Origin: Ectocarpus siliculosus
Taxonomy: Eukaryota > Sar > Phaeophyceae > Ectocarpales > Ectocarpaceae
Assembly (NCBI GenBank): GCA_000310025.1
Contig: FN648069.1
Location: 670,561-704,282 of the forward strand
Reading direction: 5' to 3'
Length of the DNA stretch: 33,722 nucleotides
Position 1 is the first letter of the stretch, and every line of letters begins with the position of its first letter. The notes beneath the pieces are model-generated. The model was not told where the DNA came from. It did not search any database and saw only the letters and a program-made list of their open reading frames with translations. Below are positions 9,044 through 18,400 of this stretch, one piece after another. The translations under genes and the position numbers were made by a program.

Positions 9044-9490
9044 ATGCACTGCACCTCGAAGAAATCGTGTATTTGCACCGCCATCTGTGCTACGCATTCC
9101 CCCAACACCAGTATCACCCCTGTTGTATTTCCTTCTTTCTTGTGTCATGCCGCAGAGAGGAGAAAGACACGACGAGCGGCGGATCGCTTGCGAAGATTTC
9201 AGGATCATAGAATGTGGCACGCGGGAGGCTGGCTGATCATGATGCGAACGCGTCGCCAAAAGTCCTTTACAAGGTCCAAGGGCTGGCCGGTCAGGTTGCG
9301 GAAGCTCGAACATTACAACGAGGCCAACATCATGAAGTATGCTATGAGGGACTATATTGGCGACCACGCCCCTCCCGAGATAGAGCTACTAGAGGCGGGA
9401 AGGTCCAAAATGAAATATGTTAGGGCGGTGATGGCGGTGGTTGAGATTAACGAGGAAGGGTTGTTCCGGCACATCATTACGTACCTATAA
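9044..9490 (+). CDS. Unrecognised ORF, up to 148 codons, doubtful
   Basis: A plus-strand frame ending at the stop near 9488. The C-terminal half (EIELLEAGRSKMKYVRAVMA, then VVEINEEGLFRHII) is protein-like, whereas the N-terminal half is Cys- and Arg-rich and unconvincing. I recognise no family. There is no clear promoter or splice context, and it may be a relic of a mobile element. Confidence 0.22.
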   Translation: MHCTSKKSCICTAICATHSPNTSITPVVFPSFLCHAAERRKTRRAADRLRRFQDHRMWHAGGWLIMMRTRRQKSFTRSKGWPVRLRKLEHYNEANIMKYAMRDYIGDHAPPEIELLEAGRSKMKYVRAVMAVVEINEEGLFRHIITYL

Positions 9491-10446
9491 CTCGGGGGAG
9501 GTACTACTGCCGTAGAAATCGTGTACTTCGAAGTATGTTATATCGCCTAGGAACACGGAGGGTAGACCAACGGCTGGCGGTAGATAGGATGGGCGAGCAT
9601 AGCCAGGCATGTCCTGGCAAGATGCGAGGAGAGCTACGGCAACGTGGATGTTGGCAACTCGACCAGTATCGTCGGCGTGGTCTGTCTGACGCTTTCCGTT
9701 GCTCAGTGCGCAGCACTATTTAACAACTCGAGAATGCAGGCAGCGACAATCTCAATCTACAGAGACACAGTTTGATGCTAACTAAGAAGGGGCATCCTTC
9801 CTCCAGGCGTCCATTGCATCATAAAAAACCAAGCACAAGCCTTGCTGCTGACAAAATACCACATCACAGAAACAAATGAACGCGACCGATACGCAAAGTC
9901 GGCGAGAAGCAGAGGTTGCCACGTGGTTATCGAGACTCTTTCTAGTTCTCGTTTGTTTCGTGGACGTGCGGTAACGCCCCTGATGTGGGCGGTATTCGTG
10001 CTTTTTCGCTGCGCTGCGTGCGACGCGAGGTGAAACGCTCGGCGTGCTGGCGAGGGATGGGGTGTGCGCAGGCAGGGCCACGAACCTCGTCATCGTGGCG
10101 TTGTTGAGCTCAGAGAATTGTCAGTTGCGGCGAATAAGAGCACAAAACGCAGACACTAAAATACGTTGAAGGGATGCTGATGATGGCAGAAGCAAGATAA
10201 AAAATGCTTGCGTTTGGCAGCGGTGTCGCTTCGATTGCAATTCCTTGGACAAGGCCGTCGACGCGGGGGTCACGAAAAGGCACCGCCGCAATTTCGCGGG
10301 CATAGCTTTCGCGAGCTGAGAGAAATCGGCCGCGGTCAAAATATCGCGGTCCAAAAACCGCTTTCAAAAAACCCGCGCCAAAGTTTTAGGTTCTTTAGTT
10401 TCCGCAGCAGAAACCAATCCTATTCGAATTGGAATTGGAAAACACG

Positions 10447-10540
10447 GGCTAGGAGTGATTCGAACCCCCGGCGGTACGCGGCACAATTCGCATACACGTT
10501 GTTACACCAGAAACATCACGACTAGACTACGAGGTATTCT
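10447..10540 (-). mobile_element. tRNA-like RNA polymerase III element
   Basis: On the minus strand an A-box match (TAGTCTAGTCG) is followed 51 bases later by a B-box match (GGTTCGAATCA). The spacing is longer than in a type I tRNA and closer to a type II or intron-bearing tRNA. The acceptor ends do not pair, so it is probably a tRNA-derived repeat rather than a working tRNA gene. Confidence 0.4.
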
Positions 10541-10729
10541 AACCGTCCTAAATGAGTTAAAAAGACCCGGCCGATTCCCGGCTTGTTTGCACTTTTTTTA
10601 CACACTCAACACACACACCACGAGCAGATACAGAGAGAGCGGGAGACGGAGAGAGCGACAAGGAAGAGAGAGAGAGTAGTTTAAGGCGAGACCGCCTTTG
10701 CTTGCGCAATAACCGCCCTTCTGCTATTC

Positions 10730-11038
10730 TTGTCCGTTGAACGCGTCCCGGTGGGCTCGGGTTGTGGCACACACACGTCTATTGTCAGTTTGTTGCGCCG
10801 TCTCTCTCTCTGCCTCCACGCAAGCGAACTTGGAGCCAAATTCAATTCATCTCATGCAAAGTCAACCGGCAAGTTCGATGATCTGGCTCACGAGATCGAA
10901 CTTTTGACACACATCCAATCCCTGTTCCGGCCCTCGGGCCTCACTCCCGTAGTCCGCTGGGCAGGCGGTGCGTGCTCTCAGCAACACATGTACCCCGTTG
11001 TGGGAATGGAAAATATCTTGGCGGAACCGCTACAATGA
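10730..11038 (+). CDS. Unrecognised ORF, about 100 codons, doubtful
   Basis: A plus-strand frame ending ENILAEPLQ before a TGA stop. The segment GKFDDLAHEIELLTHIQSLF looks protein-like, but no domain or splice structure is recognisable and the start is unclear. It lies downstream of, and antisense to, the PpiC-rhodanese gene, where that gene's 3' UTR may also run. Confidence 0.2.
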   Translation: MSVERVPVGSGCGTHTSIVSLLRRLSLCLHASELGAKFNSSHAKSTGKFDDLAHEIELLTHIQSLFRPSGLTPVVRWAGGACSQQHMYPVVGMENILAEPLQ

Positions 11039-11349
11039 ACGATTTTCGCTGTTAAACTTGACTCGGAGAACAATTCATCTGAGCTGGGTAACCTCCCCCC
11101 GGGAAACGGGGTGACCGAATCATACCTCTCCTTTGGCACGGCCCTGAGGAGACACAGTCTCCGGGGGCGACGCCAGGAAGAATGATGCCATCTTCGGATG
11201 AGCAACACCACCCCATACAAAAAAAAAGTTGCTAAAACGTTATATAACGAGCGCGTCGAGGGTGGTTATCGTGAGCCAAACCTCCCCAGTTCGCCACGTG
11301 ACGGATGCGTGTCGCCACGCAAGAGCGCCCAAGCGGCCGGCCGTTGCGA

Positions 11350-14300
11350 TCAGTACACTCCTACGGAGGAGTCGACGTGGCTGGCGTAGGCGTGCAGACC
11401 GCCCTCCACGTTCCAGACCCTCTTGAAGCCGGCTTTTGTCGCCAGGTGTTGGGCCATCTGGTTCGACCTGCATTGTTATACGACGTAAAGTACATATCGT
11501 TGTCGTCGTCGTTGTTGTTGTTGTTGCTGCTGCTGCTGCCGCTGCTGTTGCGCATGTCGTCTTCGCATAACAATCGTGCCGGTCTTCTGCTCAGTACCTT
11601 CTACCGTACCAATCGCACCGGTCCAACCCACGCGGACGTTTCCTGTGGTCCCAAACACAAACTACCAAAAAGGGGCTACCACCTACTACAAAACACCAAC
11701 GACGACCTAACCCCTCTGCGGCATACGTACGAAAAATACATGCTTTCGTGAGACAAGAAACGCAGACCAAGTAAGCCAAGCAAGCGCTTGTGGTTGGTCG
11801 ATGCCCCGCGCAAGCATCAAGCGACACCCCCCCCCACCTCATGCCGTGGTGGCACATGATGACGGTATCCTTCTCGGCGTCGAGGATCGCGCCTTCCCCC
11901 GAGAGCTTGTCGCTCCACTCCTCGAACTTCGACAGCGGGAGGTTCACAAACCCTGCAGAGCATTCATTCCCGTAAAGACGACAACACAGCGGAACCCCCG
12001 TCAGGCCTGCGTAGCTCACGACCCCACGTCAACGCGACCGAGCGTGTAAATTTGGTCGCTATAGGCGTGAAATCACAACATCGCTGCAATTTGAACCACG
12101 TCGAGTCTGAGCGCGTAAGTGCGGCCGTCGACCTTTGCCAAGAACAAATACCGGAGTTACCTGCGGCACTCACCACGCTGTGCAACCCTGTTCGAACAGA
12201 CAAGAAACAATTCGCCCGCAATAGCAAGAAGCGTACTGTACAGCAACTTTTTCGCGACAACAAAAGTGCATGGTCGGATACATTCGTCTATCGGCGCTTT
12301 TTCGTCGCGCTTCGGGTAGACTGCTGTTTATACTGAAACTGTTGAGGCACCGTGTAATCAGCTCTGTGGAAATGGGCCCGTCACCGGAAACCCGCGTAAT
12401 TCTCTTCATGTGGATTTACGAAAGCATGATCGAGGACACAGGCTACGGTACCCTCGTTAGAAGGAGGTCCAGGACGTAGCATGAGTAGTACTCACCAACT
12501 ACTGGGGGTTGGCAGCTCCCACTTTTATGAGGTTTTGGTTTGGGAGAAGGTCTTAGAGGAGATCGAGAGAGAGGGGGGGTAGTCCAATAACTTCCCCCTC
12601 CTCACTCGAGCATGTGGCTTTGACAGAGTTGGCTACGCGCCTCATGAACATGGTCGCAAGGCTAGGCAGCGTGGGGAGCGGCATCGGCTCATGCCGCTCG
12701 GAACGCCCGGATGTACATGAAACCGCTCACGCAGACGTACTTCAAACGTTTACCTAAATCCTTCGCTGAAAATAATCGCAATGAACTTGGGCAACAGAAA
12801 TTCAACAAAATAGTTGTAATCGGTCCCGTGCTTACCATCGAGCTTGGCCTTGCCCAATTCTTCCTCTTCCCGTACATCCACGAACTGGTACTTGCTATCC
12901 ACGTCTCCGGCCCCGCTCTTCGCAAGCTCCAAAATCTCCCCGAGCTCCTCTACAGCCATCTGTCGCGGCAGGATAGCCCTCGAGAGCAAGGCCACCTGAC
13001 GGCCCAAGACGAGGGAAAAGGGGACCCGAGAATCTCGGCAGATCAGCTGCGGCCCAAGGAATGATACCAGTGAGTGCGGCCACCTTTTGCACGCCCAAAT
13101 GGCACATGGCAACACCGTACGAGCCACCGTTTGAGAATGTGGGAGTTAAGGTGTGCAGTCTCCTCAAAAAGACATGTGTTCAAGAGGCTGGCCACAAGGA
13201 AAGATGCTCAATTAAGACTCCCACATTAAATCCTACATGGTCGCTGTTGGGGTAACCCCTAAGATGAAAGAAGCCAGCCTCGTGCAAACGAAGAGGTTCT
13301 TTGAGTGGTGGATATCTAGCAACAACGAAGACGAAGATGACGACGAAGACAAAGACGACAACTGACGAGCCCCGCGCGCTTCCTCACCACATTCTTTGAG
13401 TGGTGGCTCTGTAACAACAACAACAGCAACAACAACGACAACGACAACGACGACGACGATGCGATGACGACGAATACTACTACAACCGACGAGCCCCTCG
13501 CTCACTCCCTCACCACATGCCACCCGAACTGGGTCTGAACCTTGACGATCGTCCCCGGGTCGTTCTCGAAACACGCCGCCTCGAACTCCGCCACCATCTG
13601 CCCCTTCTTGAACCACCCCAGGTCCCCGCCTTTGTCCTTCGAGGGACAGGAGCTCATGTCCGTGGCCACGTCTCCGAACTGCTCGCCGGACTTGATCCGC
13701 GTCAAGGCGGCCTCGGCGGCATCCTCGTCGGCGCACAGCACGTGCGCCGCCCTAGGTCGACGGGTTGTGGAGTAGGTAAGCCGAGGCCGACGGTCCGGTG
13801 TAGGTTGGACGGACAGAGTATTGGGGCCGCGTGATGACGTCACCGGAGGGAGGTTGGGAGGAAAACTGTGGGGTGAGCTGTGCTATTATCGAGTGAGTCG
13901 CGGAATCTCAATGAGATGACCGAAAGTTGGACAGAAGAAAGAACCACCAACAACAACATTCACAACAGTCGTGGAAAGGAAAGCGCGAGAGCACATTTTC
14001 ATAGGGTTGCACGCGCCGGCTGTAGCTTACCTACTGTACATGACGGGCGACATTGGAGACTCTAATACTGCTGTATGCCTACCGTGTGACTTTTCCCACC
14101 TGCAGATCTCTTCCCCAGTGACGGCGTCGGTGGCGGAGGACATCATCAGGGGGCGGCCTGTACACGGTCGTGGCTGCTGCGGCAACCCAAGGCTCGTTCC
14201 CGCTGCTGGCACGGCGTGAATCCATCGTCTGTTGCTGCCGGCGAGGCTGTGGTTTTTCCATGGCGGAGTGTGCGGGAGATGAAGGACAGGGTTCCTTTGT

Positions 14301-15235
14301 GGCATGGTTGTTGCTGGTGCACAGCAGTGGTGGGAGCGCACCGCCTTCTTCGTGTTCTACAACGAAGGGAGGGAAGCACGTCACCACCCTTTTTGGGGGC
14401 CGAGAGCTCGAACCACATTGTTAACAAGAGTGGTGGACGCTGGACGCTGCGGAAAGGGTAACTGGCCTGGCGCTCTTGTGCAAACCGCTCTTTGAACGTC
14501 GGCCCAGAGAGGGTGGGTGTACTACATTCTTATACGATAATACGTTTAATGTTCCACGTATCAGAACAGATCCATCAAGCAAACGGCATAATACAGCCAA
14601 AGGCGTCAGCAGGGCAAGACAGCTACATGAGAGTTACAGCAGTCCCAACGATGACTTGCCCATGCGTATGCATACAACAGCAGTAGTCCGCCGGGCGGGA
14701 GAATATGCCTGCAGCAGGTCATGGTTTGAATAACGCGCCTGGGAACTGGGCCCAATCGTTTCGTGGGCTTCCCCTGAGTGTGGAGAGGGCGATGTTACAT
14801 AAGCAGGTGTAGCCCTAAGGGTTGGGTGTGTTATCCTAGGCCTACAGCAGGACACCGGCGACAACGACACAGCCGTTGAACATGTCATGTTCTCATGTTG
14901 AACGACGGCGGCACGTGTTCCGTCAGACCTCTCGGTGCGTCGCCTGTGGGGAAACAGACAGCAGGCAGCCCCTCATTCCAACTTACAACTTCCAATGAAC
15001 ACTGCAACGTTGTACAACACTACCGACGCTGCACCCGCATCTAGCCTACACATGTACACACCGCAGGACTGCTGTTTTGAGCATACCTGTTGCAGGACTG
15101 AGCGCGCATCGGCAATGCGGTGCTGCCCGCCAGCACACCGCCGCGAGGAGCCGCGACGAACGCGCTAGCGAAGCGCCTTCCGACGATCAAGGCCACGGCG
15201 GCCTGTTGGCGAGAGAGTGAGCAGCTGAAGCGCAT
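11350..15235 (-). CDS. Plastid-targeted PpiC-type peptidyl-prolyl isomerase / rhodanese fusion
   Basis: Exons 15235-15087, 13751-13514, 12995-12836, 11952-11838 and 11467-11350 join in phase to 780 bases, 259 residues. Residues 1-30 form a signal-peptide-like stretch ending ASAFVAAP, the ASAFAP-type motif of heterokont bipartite plastid targeting. Residues about 50-129 are a parvulin (PpiC) domain: AAHVLCADED, then GDLGWFKKGQMVAEFE, ending FGWHV. Residues about 145-258 are a rhodanese domain: YQFVDVREEEELGKAKLDGF, active-site loop CHHGMR with Cys216, then VWNVEGGLHAY. The same domain order occurs in the chloroplast rhodanese-like/PpiC protein of Arabidopsis. Prolyl isomerisation is expected; sulfurtransfer or a redox role is possible because the catalytic Cys is kept. 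The start is the Met before the hydrophobic segment. It is divergent from the Rab3GAP gene. Confidence 0.93.
13297..13517. repeat. Tandem duplication that copies the PpiC exon's 5' splice site
   Basis: Unit 13297-13391 and unit 13392-13517 both begin TTCTTTGAGTGGTGG, contain GAC/AAC-rich triplet runs, and end GACGAGCCCC...CCTCACCACA. On the minus strand the end of the right unit is the true donor of exon 13751-13514 (TGTG then GTGAGGG). The left unit carries the equivalent decoy (TGTG then GTGAGGA) at 13387-13386. Confidence 0.8.
13752..15086 (-). other. Intron 1 of the PpiC-rhodanese gene
   Basis: The phases of exons 1 and 2 fit directly (AG plus G, Arg), so no extra exon is needed. The intron contains long open frames on both strands near 14027-14461, without recognisable domains and of the kind common in GC-rich DNA. 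I see no repeat or RNA gene in it. Confidence 0.6.
15087..15235 (-). CDS. First exon: bipartite plastid-targeting presequence
   Basis: This encodes MRFSCSLSRQQAAVALIVG followed by RRFASAFVAAPRGG. A basic N-terminus and a short hydrophobic core lead to Ala-Phe, where signal peptidase cleavage is expected in heterokont plastid precursors. After it comes a Ser/Ala/Arg-rich transit-like stretch. It ends with a phase-2 donor (CAACAG then GTATGC) that completes an Arg codon with the PpiC exon across a 1.3-kb intron. Confidence 0.82.
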
Positions 15236-15443
15236 GTTTACTGCCGTGGTGGGTGAAGTTTGTCGGGGGTGTGCGGCGGGGGTGCACCAGGCAGGCAGCA
15301 ACGAGGCGGGGCAACCGAGAGGTTCCGATCAGTTGGGAGGTACGCCTTTTCAATTGGCGTCACCCCCGGAGAGGTCGTGTTCGTGCATCACGTCACCTCA
15401 CCTGCCTGGTACTGGTACATAAAAGCAGAGGGTGTCCCGGAGG
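15236..15443. promoter_or_regulatory. Putative bidirectional promoter between head-to-head genes
   Basis: Only 208 bases separate the start codons of the PpiC-rhodanese gene (15235, minus) and the Rab3GAP gene (15444, plus). The interval contains ATTGG (CCAAT on the minus strand) at 15353-15357, a CRE-like TCACGTCA around 15388-15395, and ACATAAAAG at 15417-15425, which could be a TATA-like element or lie within the plus-strand 5' UTR. An in-frame TAA at 15420 precedes the Rab3GAP start. Transcription start sites cannot be placed from sequence alone. Confidence 0.65.
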
Positions 15444-18400
15444 ATGGCTCCCACCTCCGCAGGAAGCGTTGGGGATGAAGCCAGCCGCGATGCCGACGAG
15501 ATCGGACAGTGGGAGGACTATACTTGCCAGGGGCAGTTCGAAGACCTTGTCAGGTCCTTCGAGACGGTGCTGCGAGAGTGGAGAATTTCCGACAGAGGTG
15601 TGTTCACGCGTGCGGGGAATCTACTGCTGTGCTACTCTACCTACTGCAGCTGCTGTCGCGGTCGACCAGCAGGCAGGCGGTCGACCAGCAGGCACAGTCA
15701 ACACCACCGCCGCTTTCCGCTAGCCGTAGACGACCACCGCCATGGAAAGGTCAGGGCTGTGATCATCTCTTGCGACGGTGGACTCAGTTTTCCGCTTGGT
15801 GCCAAAGTTCAACAATGAACGGGTTCGAGTGTCGCACCTCCTCTCTCTCGACGGCAGTGTCGTGACCACCTCCGTATGCGAACTGCTGTTGAACTTTGTA
15901 GTCTATGCACACGAGTCACCGAAAGCACGTTACCGCCGACCTCGCCATTGCCTTGGCCACCTGGGGTACGATCTCCGCGTCGCATTTGCCCTGTTTTCTT
16001 CTAGCTCGGCAGTTGTGTCCACCCTGTTGTATGACAATGGCAGTTGTTCCACAGGGGGATTTCCTCGCAGATATTGTAGATGTCGGCTGTGTACATGCCG
16101 TGTCCCGCTCTCTTTGGAGCTTCAACTTCATGGTCGTCATCAAGGGCTTCAGTAGAAGTAGTACCCCGGCCGTTTCCCTCTTTTACATATTGTGCGTGAG
16201 CCAAGTATTGAAAATGCTCCTCCTATGCATAGCACTGAACAGAAACCAGTAGAGAACGCAAGCTGTCCTACTCCTTAAAAAATATGTGAGTGACACAAAT
16301 TACCGAGACCGTCAGTCCCAAAAGTGTCCCAAACTTGACATATTGAGTGTTCAGTGAACTGCAGCTAGGTCCTTCCCGCAGCAAAAGGAACAAACGCATG
16401 TCTGCTGCCGTCGTCTACTACTGTCGGGGGCTGATTATCCGACGACTTGGCGGCGGGACAACACCGCCCCCGTTCTTTGTCCCTCGCGTGTTCCGGAATG
16501 TGACCCGTGCCGAGAAGACCACGCACTGCTGTCAAACGAAGCTGTTGCTGTTGAGGGCATCGCGTCGTCGTTGACGGAGTCCTCCGGGTCGTCGACATCG
16601 CCCCCGGCGGTCTCCTACTCGCGGTGCCTGGAGCACGATGGCCAGCTCTTCAGCATCCAGCTGGTGCCCCCCCCCGATCAGCTCACTGTTGCCGCTGAGG
16701 CTCGGCCGACAACAGCAACAGCAACAGCAGCAACACCTCCAACAACAACGGCAGCCACGGCAGAAACGCCTACAACAACAACAGCGACGCCGAATCGAAC
16801 GGCGTCCGCGGCCTGTCAGCTAGAGGACCGCCGCCTAGACTTCGCGGTGGGAGGGGGGGAGACCACCAACACGCCCCTGCACCGCTGGTTCGGGCTCAAG
16901 CAGTACGTCCTGGTTCGCGCCTTGGGCCAGGGCGGGTCTCCCGGCATGGGAGTCGATCACCTCCTTTGGGCCACGACGGTGGCTGCCGGAAACTGCAGGT
17001 GCTCCGTCCCGGTGCTGGTGTCTTGCGACTGGGACGGCCTGGTTGAGGACGATAGCTCTGGCGGCGTTGTTGTGCAAAGCGGTGCCAGCTGTAAAGGATA
17101 CTCCACGCCTGGCAGCAAGGGCGTTGCGTGCTCTGTCAGGTTTCAGACAGCGTGGACGGAGAAGGTACGGGGTTTGCTTATTGGCGCGCGGGGGGGGGGG
17201 GGAGTGAGGGCTTGTGAGTGCGGACGTTGATTTGATAAGCGCTGCTTTGGGAACGTGCCGGAGGAGTCTGGCCCAACCGTCGGCTCTGCAACTCGGCCAT
17301 GTCCGACACAAAAAAAACAAATTGATCGTCGCCACTTCTTTTTGTGTGCGCCTACAACCCAACTAAGTTTCTACAACCACTAGAGTTTCTAGTACGCGTG
17401 ACAACGCTACAAGCCACAAACGACAATAATATCCGTTAAAGCGGCACGTTCGAGGTTTTCTCGGCTATGCAGCATACGATCATGCGTTTGCACTATCCCT
17501 TCTACCCGACCACATCTTGAACCCTGCCTACCCCACATGGTTGATAGGCCCCGACCCTCTCACGTCCCCCCTCCCGCCCCTCCACCCTGACCAATCCCTG
17601 CCGTTGTTCTTATCTTCGATTCCGCGGCAGCCTTCCCGCGAGTGCCTATTCCTAGACGGACTCACGGACCTGTTCCTGTCCAAGATCCGGGACGCGCACT
17701 GCCTGCCAGGCCGTGCCTTTGCCCCTATAGTCTCGACCACCGTCCAGCAGTCGTGGGAGTGGACCAAGCCCGAGGAAGAAGCGGCGCAGTTGCCTGCCCC
17801 CGCTCTCCCCTGGGAGGGGGGAGGGGACACCGGCGGAGGCGGCGGAGGGGAAAGCGTGGCGGCGATGGCGGTGGTGGAAGAGAGGGACGGGCGACGGGGG
17901 GGCACAAGTTTGGGCGAGCCTACGGTGGGGGGAGATCCGCAGGGACCGACGACACCGGCAGCAGCGGCGGCAGCAGCGGGGGATAGAGGCGGTGTTGGGA
18001 GTAGGGAAGATGCCGTCAGGCAGCTCCTTCGTGCGATCGGAGGCGGAAGGGAACAGGAAATCGGGACACCCGTGTGGGGACCGGACGAGGTACTGTGCTG
18101 TGCGAGGACGTTCGAAGAGCACTCTGTTGTTTGTCCGGAACATCTGCAGAAGCAGCGTTACCGTCATCGAACTGGGACGACTTTGCCGCATCTTCATTTG
18201 ATGTCGCACGCGTTGCCACCGCCGCCGCCGCCCCCGCTCCCGTCCTGTGCTCGCTGACACCCGTTCTTGTTCTACGCAGGACCCGCTCGTATCAATCTTC
18301 GTGCGAGTGAGATGGACAGATCTGAGGGAGGGCCTAGTAGAAGAGAGCCAGCACTACACCACGCTGGAGCCTTTGCCGGAGGAGGCACGAGCAGGGGCGG

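Larger units (their letters stand above)
5837..11349. other. Gene-poor stretch with repeats; no recognised gene
   Basis: This lies between the most upstream exon found for the SMCHD1-like gene and the stop codon of the PpiC-rhodanese gene. The missing ATPase 5' exons (ubiquitin-like N-terminus and start codon) should lie in its left part, and the PpiC-rhodanese 3' UTR in its right end. I could identify neither. It holds degenerate tandem repeats, a telomere-like tract, a GA microsatellite, an inverted repeat, two tRNA-like elements and some weak ORFs, which are listed separately. Confidence 0.6.

Noticed and set aside
10110-10367. Two overlapping minus-strand frames that both look protein-like
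   Set aside because: Neither has a recognisable motif or splice context, and they cannot be told apart from composition.
17652-18260. 202-codon minus-strand frame
   Set aside because: Antisense to Rab3GAP exon 3, which has phase-matched splice sites and conserved residues on the plus strand.
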